From: Streptomyces barringtoniae
GTDB lineage: Bacteria > Actinomycetota > Actinomycetes > Streptomycetales > Streptomycetaceae
Direction: 5' to 3'
DNA: 64,000 bases
NCBI RefSeq assembly: GCF_020819595.1
Contig: NZ_JAJHNP010000010.1
Span: 186,001 to 250,000, forward strand
Shown here one piece after another: positions 18,601 to 25,481 of the stretch. A program made the position numbers and the translations under genes. Positions within the stretch are counted from its first letter, which is position 1, and each line of letters begins with the position of its first letter. The notes beneath the pieces were generated by a model. The model saw nothing but the letters and a program-made list of their open reading frames with translations, was not told the origin of the DNA and made no database searches.

Positions 18601-18755
18601 AGAACACCGACATAGGCAAGTCCCAGCCGTGGATGCTGCTCGGCCCGGCCGCCTACGAGGACCACAACGGCAGCAAGCCGATGGCGATCACATGGCGCCT
18701 GAAGCATGAACTACCCGCCGACGTGTGGACGTACTCGGCCATCACGGCGAGCTGA
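15606..18755 (+). CDS. PLD-nuclease / SF2 helicase / DUF3427 fusion, candidate defence protein
   Basis: 1049 residues from GTG 15606, chosen because GGGGGAG lies 6 bases upstream (ATG 15582 lacks one). Domain order: N-terminal helical region; phospholipase D-like nuclease near residues 130-270 with RLHAKAWLF and VGSSNLSKAAL; SF2 helicase with Walker A ATGTGKT (about 353-359), DEFH box VIDEFHHA, LGLTATPER and the motif VI-like LGRGLR; and a C-terminal DUF3427-type region containing SRTSP-like strands. Such fusions are restriction-like or anti-phage candidates. The gene is visibly less GC-rich than its surroundings, which suggests transfer. Confidence 0.85.
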   Translation: MAEPLGRSEPIAGVYEKLITHDVRDELERFEAAGWKAIDAEVSSESAPHVLARYIGEAVGQRLAQVPAEDRVKFANRILEAVTATNAPESSNADDVSSLIEGPRQLLTLARQEAPGAYALRPLTPLSETSLITNSPEDLSLGAELRAELATADRIDLLCAFVKWYGIRVLEDSLRAARERGVPIRVITTTYIGATDRHALDRLVRDFGATVKVNYETRSTRLHAKAWLFRRKTGFDTAYVGSSNLSKAALLDGLEWNVRLSSVATPAVLNKFEATFDAYWNDTAFETYDPELHGGRLDEALARASGTNASTDLKISLSGLEVRPFPHQRDMLERLTVERELRGRHRNLLVAATGTGKTVMAALDYRSLCSKPEGGRPRLLFVAHRKEILKQSLRTYREVLDDASFGELLHAGQDPREWQHVFASVQSLNIQRLEQLAPDHFDIIVIDEFHHATAAIYRRVIDHFTPKELLGLTATPERMDGLNVQDEFFEGRIAAEMRLWEALENDLLCPFHYFGIPDGTDLTNLGWQKGSYADQELGNLYTGNHARARIVVRQIRDKVSNPGAMRALGFCATKAHAHFMADFFRKAGFDAVALDSDSPSEVRSQALSGLRDGKLQVIFSVDLFNEGLDIPDVDTLLLLRPTNSATVFLQQLGRGLRRTETKPVLTVLDFIGQHRAEFRFEEQFRALTNLSRNRLLDHIEHDFPQLPSGCQIILEGKSKDLVIDNLRTQLGATVKTLMKEVRAYGTPRLGSYLRESRREIKELYKSDNSWTTVLRRAGLIDEPAPSGEAALLKRVHAFLHVDDPERAEAYLRLLQDDAPAYEELSPTDQSYARMLFFNLWDNAGGFTSYQEGLDSLRGQRVFRDELRQVISHVIEQADHVPIPLSAPLSHVPLKVHSAYNRSEILAALGVARFDGQMPRSFAQGVQWVEELRTDALLVTLEKNEKDFSPTIRYKDYALSPTLFHWESQNSTAANSPTGLRYQQHKERGSHVLLFVRRYKNTDIGKSQPWMLLGPAAYEDHNGSKPMAITWRLKHELPADVWTYSAITAS

Positions 18756-18768
18756 CCCACACTGTCGA

Positions 18769-19422
18769 TCAGCGAGCTTCAACGTCGGCCTGGAAGTGGG
18801 TCTGGGCCCGCTCCAGCACCTCGTCCGGGTCCCGGCCGTGTGCCCCGAGCCAGTAGAGGAGATCGGTGATCACGTTGATCGCCGCCTCCTCCGCCACTGC
18901 CCTGCCCAGTCGACCAAGCTTCGTTCCTGTCGGCAGCTTCGCCACGTCGGCGTACATCCCGAGAACGTTCGCCGCCCGGGCTACGCGAGGGCCTGTCGTA
19001 TGCCCGTCAGCAGTCTCGAGGCCTGTGCGGAACTCACACCATGTCGCCTTGCGCCCAGGTGCAAGGTCGACGCCCCAACGGTCGGTGATGGCCTCGATGA
19101 GAGCCATTCCACGCCCTGCCTCAGCGTCCGCATCTGCGTCCGTCAGCGTGGGGAGGGCTCGGGGGTCGGGGTCCTGGACTTCGATGCGCAAGTGAGTCCC
19201 GCTCATGGAGACCGCAAGCGTACTCGGGGTGCCAGGGCCCACATGCTTGATCACGTTGGCGACGAGCTCGCTGACGCACAGTTGGGCGGCTTCGCTGAGT
19301 TCCTGCAACCCCCAACGTTCAAGGTGAATTCGCAGGATTCGACGCAGTGCAGCCACTCCTTCCGCCTCAGCCAGAAACGGCAGCTTCCATGTCCTTCGTG
19401 GCATACAACCCGTGCAGTCCAT
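18769..19422 (-). CDS. HATPase-fold ATP-binding protein (anti-sigma-regulator-like)
   Basis: 217 residues. An N-terminal GHKL/HATPase_c_2 domain has the N box SEAAQLCVSELVANVIKHVG and the G box AEAGRGMALIEAITDRWGV. A C-terminal helical extension (ITDLLYWLGAHGRDPDEVLE) follows. Streptomyces carry many such proteins, usually next to DUF5753/DUF397 genes, and that arrangement recurs here: it is divergent from the XRE-DUF5753 gene. ATG at 19422 is chosen; ATG 19404 is also possible. Partner sigma or anti-anti-sigma factor unknown. Confidence 0.82.
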   Translation of the reverse strand: MDCTGCMPRRTWKLPFLAEAEGVAALRRILRIHLERWGLQELSEAAQLCVSELVANVIKHVGPGTPSTLAVSMSGTHLRIEVQDPDPRALPTLTDADADAEAGRGMALIEAITDRWGVDLAPGRKATWCEFRTGLETADGHTTGPRVARAANVLGMYADVAKLPTGTKLGRLGRAVAEEAAINVITDLLYWLGAHGRDPDEVLERAQTHFQADVEAR

Positions 19423-19636
19423 GACGTACTTCGCTCCCTCGCTCACGCTGCCGGTGACGCCCTGCGCGTCAAGTAACCTCACAGCTACCAAGTGTGTCGA
19501 TGAGACTTCCAAAATGGAACTCTCATCTCCTGCGAAGAGGAGCGCGCTGCCATACAAAGCGCCCCGGCGCGCACCACCTTGCAGTCCTCCAGAGGGTCGA
19601 GGACGATCTACCGCGTGAACAGGAAGGGCCGGAGGC

Positions 19637-20482
19637 ATGGCAGTTGGACCCACCACACGTAGGCGCCAACTGGGAGCTGACCTGCGTCGGCTCCGAGAGT
19701 TGAAAGGGCTAACCCTGGAGGAGGCGGGAGCACGCGTCGGTATCTCCAAGGCGACACTCAGCCGGTACGAGACGAAGGAAGGCACGGTCAAGTGGCCGGC
19801 TGTCGACGCTCTCTGCCGCGAGTACGGCGCCACAGACGAGGAACGCCTGGCCCTGGTTGAACTAGCCAAGGGCGCCAAGATCCAGGGCTGGTGGCGTTCA
19901 CTCGCGGATCCCATCCCTGAGTCCATGAACCTCATGTTGACTCTCGAAGACGAGGTCGTACGCGAGGACCACTACGCCTGCATGTACATCCCCGGCCTAC
20001 TTCAGACCCGGGAGTATGCCGAAGCCGTACACCGAGCCTCTGAGGTGCAGTGCCCGGAGCGTGAGGTCCAGCACATGGTCGATATCCGTATGAAACGTCA
20101 GGAGCTGCTGGATCGCGAAGAGCCACCGCACATCTGGTGTGTGATCGACGAGGCTGCCATCCGTCGCTTGGTCGGCGGCCGAGAGGTCATGCGACAGCAG
20201 TTGGATCACCTGCTCGCCCAATCACGACGGCCGCACATCACGGTCCAGGTCCTACCGTTCGCACGAGGCGCGCACGCGGCGGCCGTAGGCAGCTTCGCCG
20301 TCCTGCGCGGGCAGACTCGGGAACTTGACGTGGTGTACGTAGACCTCATCAGCGGCGGACTCTTCATGGAGAAGCCGCAGGAACTGGACCGTTATAAGTT
20401 GGCGTTCGAGTACCTCAGCGCTCAAGCACTCGACTTCGAGTCGTCAGCGGAACTCATCGAGCGGATCAGCAGGGAGCCTTGA
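19637..20482 (+). CDS. Scr1-like XRE helix-turn-helix / DUF5753 regulator
   Basis: 281 residues. An N-terminal XRE helix-turn-helix (LTLEEAGARVGISKATLSRY) is followed by the DUF5753 domain, marked by YIPGLLQTREYAEAV, RRPHITVQVLPFARGAH and YVDLISGGLFME. In S. coelicolor the Scr1 (this type) and Scr2 (DUF397) pair has been described as a toxin-antitoxin-like system. Here the DUF397 partner follows with overlapping stop and start. GGAGGC precedes the ATG. Confidence 0.9.
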   Translation: MAVGPTTRRRQLGADLRRLRELKGLTLEEAGARVGISKATLSRYETKEGTVKWPAVDALCREYGATDEERLALVELAKGAKIQGWWRSLADPIPESMNLMLTLEDEVVREDHYACMYIPGLLQTREYAEAVHRASEVQCPEREVQHMVDIRMKRQELLDREEPPHIWCVIDEAAIRRLVGGREVMRQQLDHLLAQSRRPHITVQVLPFARGAHAAAVGSFAVLRGQTRELDVVYVDLISGGLFMEKPQELDRYKLAFEYLSAQALDFESSAELIERISREP

Positions 20483-20694
20483 TGGCAGCGTCGTCACAAC
20501 TTCACTGGTTCAAGTCTTCTTACAGTGGTGGCAGTGGGACCGAGTGCGTGGAGTGCGCTTACACGGACGACGGCGCGCTCATACGCGATTCAAAGCGGGG
20601 GGAGGGCTCTGTGATCCGGGTGCGACCTGTCACATGGCACGCCTTCATAGGCACGCTTGGCACGAGCAACGAGGCACGATGGCGGGCCGGATGA
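20482..20694 (+). CDS. DUF397 protein (Scr2-like partner)
   Basis: 70 residues, a complete DUF397 domain: WFKSSYSGGSGTECVECA at the start, IRDSKRGEG in the middle, and VRPVTWHAFIGTL at the end. The ATG at 20482 overlaps the XRE gene stop (TGATG), with GGGAG upstream, so the two are coupled. Family members bind or antagonise the upstream DUF5753 regulator; that role here is inferred from context. Confidence 0.9.
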   Translation: MAASSQLHWFKSSYSGGSGTECVECAYTDDGALIRDSKRGEGSVIRVRPVTWHAFIGTLGTSNEARWRAG

Positions 20695-20755
20695 CCCCGC
20701 TGCGTCGTTGAGTCCGCTGGATCACAGGTACTGTCGAGTTGGCTTGGGGGTTCGT

Positions 20756-21349
20756 ATGAAGCTGGAACCAGAGCCCAGCGCTGCGGGTGACGTCCAGCAT
20801 GAACTTGCCGCCCTGGAGAGGAGCGCTACACGCCTGCGCTACTTCCTCCCGGCGGTTCCCACGGGACTGATTCAGACACCCGAGTACATGCGTCACGTCA
20901 TGACGCAGACCTCAGCCTCGGGAGCAGGGGACGTCGACCGAGTCATAGCGTTGAAGCTGGAACGGCAGGCCATACTCGACCATCCCGAAAAGCAGTTCGA
21001 GTTCCTGCTCACCGAGTCAGCGATCCGTTGGCAGTTGTGTGGGGCGGCCGTCATGGCTGGGCAGATCGAGCATGTCCTGTCGCTGTCGCGTCGGCCGAAT
21101 GTGGATGTCAGGGTGCTTCCACTGTCGGCCCGGGTGTCCGAGGTGCCGTTCAACACCTTCACCGTCTACGACACGACTCTGGCGACGTTGGAAGTCTTCA
21201 CCGGGCGGGTGGTACTTCGCGAAGTGAAGGACGTTGAGCACTACAGCCGACTCTTCGACGTGTTCGCCGAGCGGGCGTGTGCGGAGGATGCCGCGAGGCA
21301 GTTGCTCGATGGCTGGTCGTCTGAGTTCTCCTCCTCAGTGCGTGGGTAG
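20756..21349 (+). CDS. DUF5753 protein lacking the helix-turn-helix domain
   Basis: 197 residues. It begins directly in DUF5753 (LRYFLPAVPTGLIQTPEYMRHVM, then RRPNVDVRVLPLSARVSEVP and VFTGRVVLRE), so the N-terminal DNA-binding half seen in the neighbour is absent. ATG at 20756 has GGGGG upstream. Either the gene lost its 5' part or it is a ligand- or partner-binding stand-alone copy. No upstream frame supplies an XRE domain. Confidence 0.8.
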   Translation: MKLEPEPSAAGDVQHELAALERSATRLRYFLPAVPTGLIQTPEYMRHVMTQTSASGAGDVDRVIALKLERQAILDHPEKQFEFLLTESAIRWQLCGAAVMAGQIEHVLSLSRRPNVDVRVLPLSARVSEVPFNTFTVYDTTLATLEVFTGRVVLREVKDVEHYSRLFDVFAERACAEDAARQLLDGWSSEFSSSVRG

Positions 21350-21562
21350 TCAGATCCACAACTCTCGTGGCGTCGGACTGCCTGTCCTCGGTGCCGCGCT
21401 GCGCGATCCTTCCGCGCCTGTCTGGCAAGTTCTGGACAGCTATCTCGTGCAGGGATGGAAAGGTGCTGGACGAGGAACGGCTCGGCCAGATGGACATCCC
21501 CGGCCATGAGTCCGTGGTGGACATCCCGAGGCGCATGGTCCGGTTCTTCTTGGAGGTACAGC
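21350..21562. other. 213-bp gap with a doubtful 72-codon frame
   Basis: A forward GTG frame (21367-21585) ends in VVDIPRRMVRFFLEV, and its tail overlaps the DUF6879 start. I do not recognise it and see no good ribosome site; it may be a remnant of a small partner gene. The stretch also carries the ribosome site of the DUF6879 gene. Confidence 0.3.
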
Positions 21563-22075
21563 GTGACCACGGTTCCGACGTTTGAGGAACTGTTCCGCGT
21601 ATGCCGTGAATCGGCGGTCCATCTGGAGATGCGGGACTCCTACATGAAGTCGGACCCGGCGTACATCGACTGGGATGCCGGCACGGCGATCGAACCCGCC
21701 GAGAGGTGGGCCGACTGGCTCGCCCTGGTCTCGGAGGCAACGCGCCGAGGAGTGAAGGTCCGCCGCGCCCGGATCGTGTCCGAGCCGGTGAGCAAGTACA
21801 TCCGCTTCGAACACGAGGTGACCGACGGCCTGAACATCGCCGCAGGCGAGGAAGTGCGCTGGCTGCCGCGCAGGAAGGCCACCGGTATCGCACTGCCCGG
21901 CAACGACTTCTGGTTGTTCGACTCGTCCCTGCTGCTCGTGAACCACTTCGATGGCGAGGGCGAGTGGCTGGAACCGTCTCTCAGCACCGACCCCCAGGAG
22001 ATCAAACTGTGCGCGGGCGCCTTTGAGGCGGTGTGGGGACTGGGCATTCCTCACACTGACTACCAACTCGCCTGA
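21563..22075 (+). CDS. DUF6879-type protein of unknown function
   Basis: 170 residues: VPTFEELFRVCRESAVHLEM, RRGVKVRRARIVSEPVSKY, EVRWLPRRKATGIALPGNDF and WLFDSSLLLVNHF. These fit the DUF6879 family, often encoded beside DUF5753/DUF397 genes in Streptomyces. The GTG start at 21563 is fixed by GGAGG 7 bases upstream. Likely part of the same accessory module; no activity is known. Confidence 0.75.
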   Translation: MTTVPTFEELFRVCRESAVHLEMRDSYMKSDPAYIDWDAGTAIEPAERWADWLALVSEATRRGVKVRRARIVSEPVSKYIRFEHEVTDGLNIAAGEEVRWLPRRKATGIALPGNDFWLFDSSLLLVNHFDGEGEWLEPSLSTDPQEIKLCAGAFEAVWGLGIPHTDYQLA

Positions 22076-22717
22076 GCGGCACAGATAGAGTCCGACGCAA
22101 CGCCATGCCGTCCCCTTCTTCCAGCGTCCACGAAGCCCGGCCGGTTCGCCTCCGACCGCGAGCGTGACCTTGTCGATCTCACCGCGCTCGTCAACACGGC
22201 GGCTGGGAAGTTGAGTTCGGGTACTGACGTATCGCTCGGGTTCCACCTCGAGCGTCCCTCGTACCTGTCGCTTGCCGTGGTGACCTGTTCTCCGAACCGG
22301 TCCAAGCCCGAGCTGACCTGCCCCGTTGGGTGATCAGCGTGTCGGGCGTGCCGTGCGCGACAAGTTGCCGTAGGGCCGCCCGGGGGAAAGCGGGGCCAGG
22401 GTGCGTGGAGCGGCACGATTCCTGTGTTGGGTGCCCTGGTGGACCATCGGTGGCGCAGGAGGCGCCCGGTGGGCGGCTCGGGACGCGTCGGCGCTGGTGG
22501 CAGGGGAGGTGACGGGTGGTCAGGTCGGGGGCCGCGGCCTGGGGAGCCGGGGGCTCGGTCGGGGCCACGGGATGCCGATCCGTAATGCGCCGGTTACTCT
22601 ACGCGGTCACTGGCCCGGCGCGTCGCCGTCCGCCTTGGAGGATTTGCACACTAATCTCCGTCACTGACGGAAGTCGATCTGTCACAGATCGTATCCACCA
22701 CACGCGATGGAGATGAA
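22076..22717. other. 642-bp gap, no supported gene
   Basis: Reading all frames gives only short or shadow frames. A forward frame around 22129-22330 has plausible codon use (SDRERDLVDLTALVNT) but no start and soon stops, so it may be a gene relic at the right edge of the accessory island. The last 100 bases are AT-richer and presumably hold the promoter of the small secreted-protein gene. Confidence 0.5.
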
Positions 22718-22999
22718 ATGCACAAGCTTCACAAGGCTGCCGTCCTGGTCGCCGCTCTCGGGAGCGTCGGGCTTCTGGCCTCTGGCACCGCCTACGCCGG
22801 CGGCGAGGGCGGTGGCGGCGGAGGCAGCAGCGTCCTGCAGAGCTCCAACTGCAAGTCGCACGACCTCAATGTCGACGTCCTCGGTGAGGTCGGAATCCTC
22901 AACGGCGTGCTGGGCAACGCGCTCAACGGCGAGGGCGACCCGGGCGCGCAGGACACCCACATCGGGTCGTCGATGGGCTGCAGCAACAGCGCCTTCTAA
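22718..22999 (+). CDS. Small secreted Gly-rich protein, chaplin/rodlin-like in style
   Basis: 93 residues. A clear signal peptide (HKAAVLVAALGSVGLLASG, cut after AYA) is followed by a Gly-rich stretch and a hydrophobic core LNVDVLGEVGILNGVLGNAL, with two Cys (SNCKSH and MGCSNS). The layout recalls surface-active proteins of aerial hyphae, but I cannot place it in the chaplin or rodlin family. GGAGATGAA precedes the ATG. A strong terminator follows 237 bases downstream. Confidence 0.75.
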   Translation: MHKLHKAAVLVAALGSVGLLASGTAYAGGEGGGGGGSSVLQSSNCKSHDLNVDVLGEVGILNGVLGNALNGEGDPGAQDTHIGSSMGCSNSAF

Positions 23000-23236
23000 G
23001 AGGGCGGTTCGGTACCCCCTGACGGCGGATAGCGGCGGCCGGCCAGCTTCCGGTGGGCCGGCCGGCTCGCCCGCCGACGGCACGGGAGATGCGTGGCGAC
23101 CTTGCAACGTGTGGATGCGTGCGAGGTCGCCACGCCCCAACCGTGTTCGTCACGGCGCTCTGCAGTCACGGTGAGCCGCGTTGACCAGCGGGTGCCGCAG
23201 ACACCCGCATCCCCGTGAAAGACAGTGCACCGGGCC

Positions 23237-23271
23237 AAGCCCCCCACGACGACGAGTTCCGTGGGGGGCTT
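23237..23271 (+). terminator. Inverted-repeat terminator
   Basis: 12-base perfect arms aagccccccacg and cgtggggggctt with an 11-base loop. It follows the small secreted-protein gene; no T-run is needed in Streptomyces. Confidence 0.75.
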
Positions 23272-23419
23272 CAGTCGTGTCGTGTCGTTCGTACGGCTGT
23301 TGGGACATAGCTCTTCGCCGGAAACTTGACAGGATTCGACTCAGGTCAGGAGAGCGCGTTCGGCTGCGCGTTAGCCTCGGGCCAGACATCGCGCAAAAGC
23401 GGAGAAAGAGGAGGCAGTT

Positions 23420-23722
23420 GTGGCGAGGGTTCCCAGTGCAGTGGTGGCCGCTACCGGACTTGTCGGTGGGTACGGCGTGGCCCGGTGGACCAAGAAGCGG
23501 CAGCTGGGTGGGGCCGTGCTTGCCGTCGCCGGGGTCACCGCCGCCCAGCAGTGGCGCAAGCAGGCCGGCGGGAAGGCCGCCGGTGCGCTGAGCGCCGCCT
23601 ACGTCGCCGCGTTCGCCGGGTCGCACCCCCTCGCGAAGAAGGTCGGCGCCTGGCCGTCCGTCCTCGGTGTCGCCGGCGCCGTCGCCCTCGCCTCCTGGGC
23701 CGTCGCCGACCGCAAGGCCTGA
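23420..23722 (+). CDS. Small hydrophobic protein, unknown
   Basis: 100 residues. Hydrophobic Ala/Gly/Val segments (VVAATGLVGGYGVARW, GGAVLAVAGVTAAQQW, VLGVAGAVALASWAV) alternate with basic patches, suggesting a small membrane protein with 2-3 helices. GTG start at 23420 with GGAGG upstream. Its last codons (GCC GAC CGC AAG GCC TGA) are the first unit of a tandem repeat that continues past the stop. Confidence 0.75.
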   Translation: MARVPSAVVAATGLVGGYGVARWTKKRQLGGAVLAVAGVTAAQQWRKQAGGKAAGALSAAYVAAFAGSHPLAKKVGAWPSVLGVAGAVALASWAVADRKA

Positions 23723-23848
23723 ACCGACCGCACGGCCTGAACCGACGGCACAGCCTGAACCGACCGCACGGCCTGAGCAAACCGCACGGCCTGAGCCGAC
23801 CGAGCCGACCGAGCCGACCGAGCCGACCGAGCCGACCGCAAAGCCTGA
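23705..23848 (+). repeat. Tandem 18-bp/9-bp repeat formed from a gene's 3' end, each full unit carrying a stop
   Basis: Unit gccgaccgcaaggcctga (23705-23722) is the coding tail of the preceding gene. It is followed by four 18-bp copies (23723-23794), four 9-bp copies of gccgaccga (23795-23830) and a final 18-bp copy (23831-23848). Every 18-bp unit ends in an in-frame TGA. Confidence 0.9.
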
Positions 23849-23905
23849 GCAGACCCCGGCGGCAGGCACAGCCGGAGCACCCCGCGCATCACCCCCGTCC
23901 CCCCT

Positions 23906-24856
23906 CTACAGCGCCCCCGCCCTGAACGCCCTCCGGTACGCCTGCGGGCTCGTCCCCACCACCCTCCGGAACCGCTCCCGGAAGGCCGTCGGCGAGCCGA
24001 AGCCCGTCTGTGCGGCGATCCGCTCCACCGGGTACGGCGTCGTCTCCAGCAGATGCTGTGCCCGCCGTACCCGCGCCCGGTGCAGCCACTGCAGCGGAGT
24101 CGTACCGGTCTGCTCGCGGAAGCGGCGGTTGAGGGTGCGGGTGCTCATGCCCGCCCGGTCCGCGATCTCGTCCACCGTCATGTCGCGGTCGCAGTGGTCC
24201 TCCAGCCAGTGCAGCAGCGGCTCCAAGGTGGCACCCGACGGCGCCGGGGGCAGGTCGTGGACGATGAACTGGGCCTGGCCGCCCTCCCGTTCCAGCGGCA
24301 TCACCGACATCCGCGCCGCGTGCGCGGCGACCGCCGAGCCGAAGTCCTTGCGGATCATGTGCAGGCACATGTCCAGCGCCGCCGCCGCGCCCGCCGATGT
24401 CAGGAACTGGCCGTTGTCGACGTACAGGACGTTCGGGTCGACCGTCACCTCCGGGTGCCGCGCCGCCAGGTCCCCCGCCGCGCACCAGTGCGTCGTCGCG
24501 CGCAGGCCGTCCAGCAGGCCCGTCGCCGCGAAGAGGAACGCGCCCACACAGATCGAGGCGATCCGGGTGCCGTTCGCGGCTGCCGCGCGCAGTGCCTCGG
24601 TCACGCCCGGCGGCAGCTCCTCCGGCGGTTCCGCCACGCCCGGCAGGATGATCGTGTCCGCCTCCGCCAGCGCCTGAAGGCCGTACGGCGCCCGCACGGT
24701 GAAGGCCCCCGCGCTCACCTCCTCCCGCACCGAGCACACCCGTACCCGGTACGGCACCCGGCCGTCGGGCAGCCGCGCCCAGCCGAAGGTGTCGATGGGG
24801 GCGGAGAGGTCGAAGGGGATGACTCCGTCCAGCGCCAGTACGGCCACGGTGTGCAT
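23906..24856 (-). CDS. GlxA-type AraC-family transcriptional regulator (DJ-1/PfpI fused)
   Basis: 316 residues. The N-terminal DJ-1/PfpI amidotransferase-like domain (VAVLALDGVIPFDLSAPID, IASICVGAFLFAATGLLDG with the elbow Cys) is followed by a C-terminal AraC double helix-turn-helix (VDEIADRAGMSTRTLNRRF and VERIAAQTGFGSPTAFRERF). Fusions of this kind sense small molecules and control nitrogen or sugar-related genes. It is divergent from the small membrane protein at 25008. Confidence 0.92.
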   Translation of the reverse strand: MHTVAVLALDGVIPFDLSAPIDTFGWARLPDGRVPYRVRVCSVREEVSAGAFTVRAPYGLQALAEADTIILPGVAEPPEELPPGVTEALRAAAANGTRIASICVGAFLFAATGLLDGLRATTHWCAAGDLAARHPEVTVDPNVLYVDNGQFLTSAGAAAALDMCLHMIRKDFGSAVAAHAARMSVMPLEREGGQAQFIVHDLPPAPSGATLEPLLHWLEDHCDRDMTVDEIADRAGMSTRTLNRRFREQTGTTPLQWLHRARVRRAQHLLETTPYPVERIAAQTGFGSPTAFRERFRRVVGTSPQAYRRAFRAGAL

Positions 24857-25007
24857 GGCGGGATCGTACGCCTACGCCGGATTGCCGCCAACGGCGCCCA
24901 TCAGTGCCGTAATAGAGCTGCTCCCTGCCCTCCGCGTGGCGGGAATCCGTTGCTCCGTGTCACTTCCGCCACTTCTGCGGGATCCGGCCGCCGCCTACCG
25001 TCACCGC

Positions 25008-25469
25008 GTGACCAAGTTCCTCCTCGCCGTCCACGTCCTCGCCGCCATCGTCGCCGTAGGCCCCGTGACCGTCGCCGCCAGCATGTTCCCGCCCGCCGCG
25101 CGCCGGGCCCTCGCCGCGCCCGGCTCTCCAGGAGCCACCGGCGCTCCCGATGCCACCGGCACGCTGCACCTACTGCACGGCATCTGCCGGGTCTACGCCC
25201 TCGTCGGCGTCGTCGTCCCGGTCTTCGGGTTCGCCACCGCGAGCGAGATGGGCGTGCTCGGGAGCGCCTGGCTGATCGCGTCGATCGTGCTGACCGCTCT
25301 CGCCGCCGTCGTCCTCGCCGCGCTGGTGCTTCCCGCCCAGAGCGCGGTGGTGGAGGGCAGGGGCACCGATCCCGCGCGACTCGCCATGTACACAGGGATG
25401 TTCAACCTGCTGTGGGCCACCGTGACCGTACTGATGATCGTGCGGCCCGGCTCCACGACGGGGGCCTGA
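25008..25469 (+). CDS. Integral membrane protein, DUF2269-like
   Basis: 153 residues with four predicted helices. It starts VTKFLLAVHVLAAIVAVGPV, a pattern of the small four-helix DUF2269-like proteins, and ends LAMYTGMFNLLWATVTVLMI. GTG start at 25008. Function unknown. It is divergent from the GlxA-type regulator, which may control it. Confidence 0.7.
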   Translation: MTKFLLAVHVLAAIVAVGPVTVAASMFPPAARRALAAPGSPGATGAPDATGTLHLLHGICRVYALVGVVVPVFGFATASEMGVLGSAWLIASIVLTALAAVVLAALVLPAQSAVVEGRGTDPARLAMYTGMFNLLWATVTVLMIVRPGSTTGA

Positions 25470-25481
25470 CGACCTACGCCC

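Noticed and set aside
22718..22999. Chaplin or rodlin assignment
   Set aside because: The length and Gly/Cys layout are similar, but the characteristic sequence of either family is not seen.
23667..24677. 336-codon frame with PEPTARPEPT repeats
   Set aside because: The repeat is the gene-tail duplication read in another frame, and the rest is antisense to the GlxA-type regulator.
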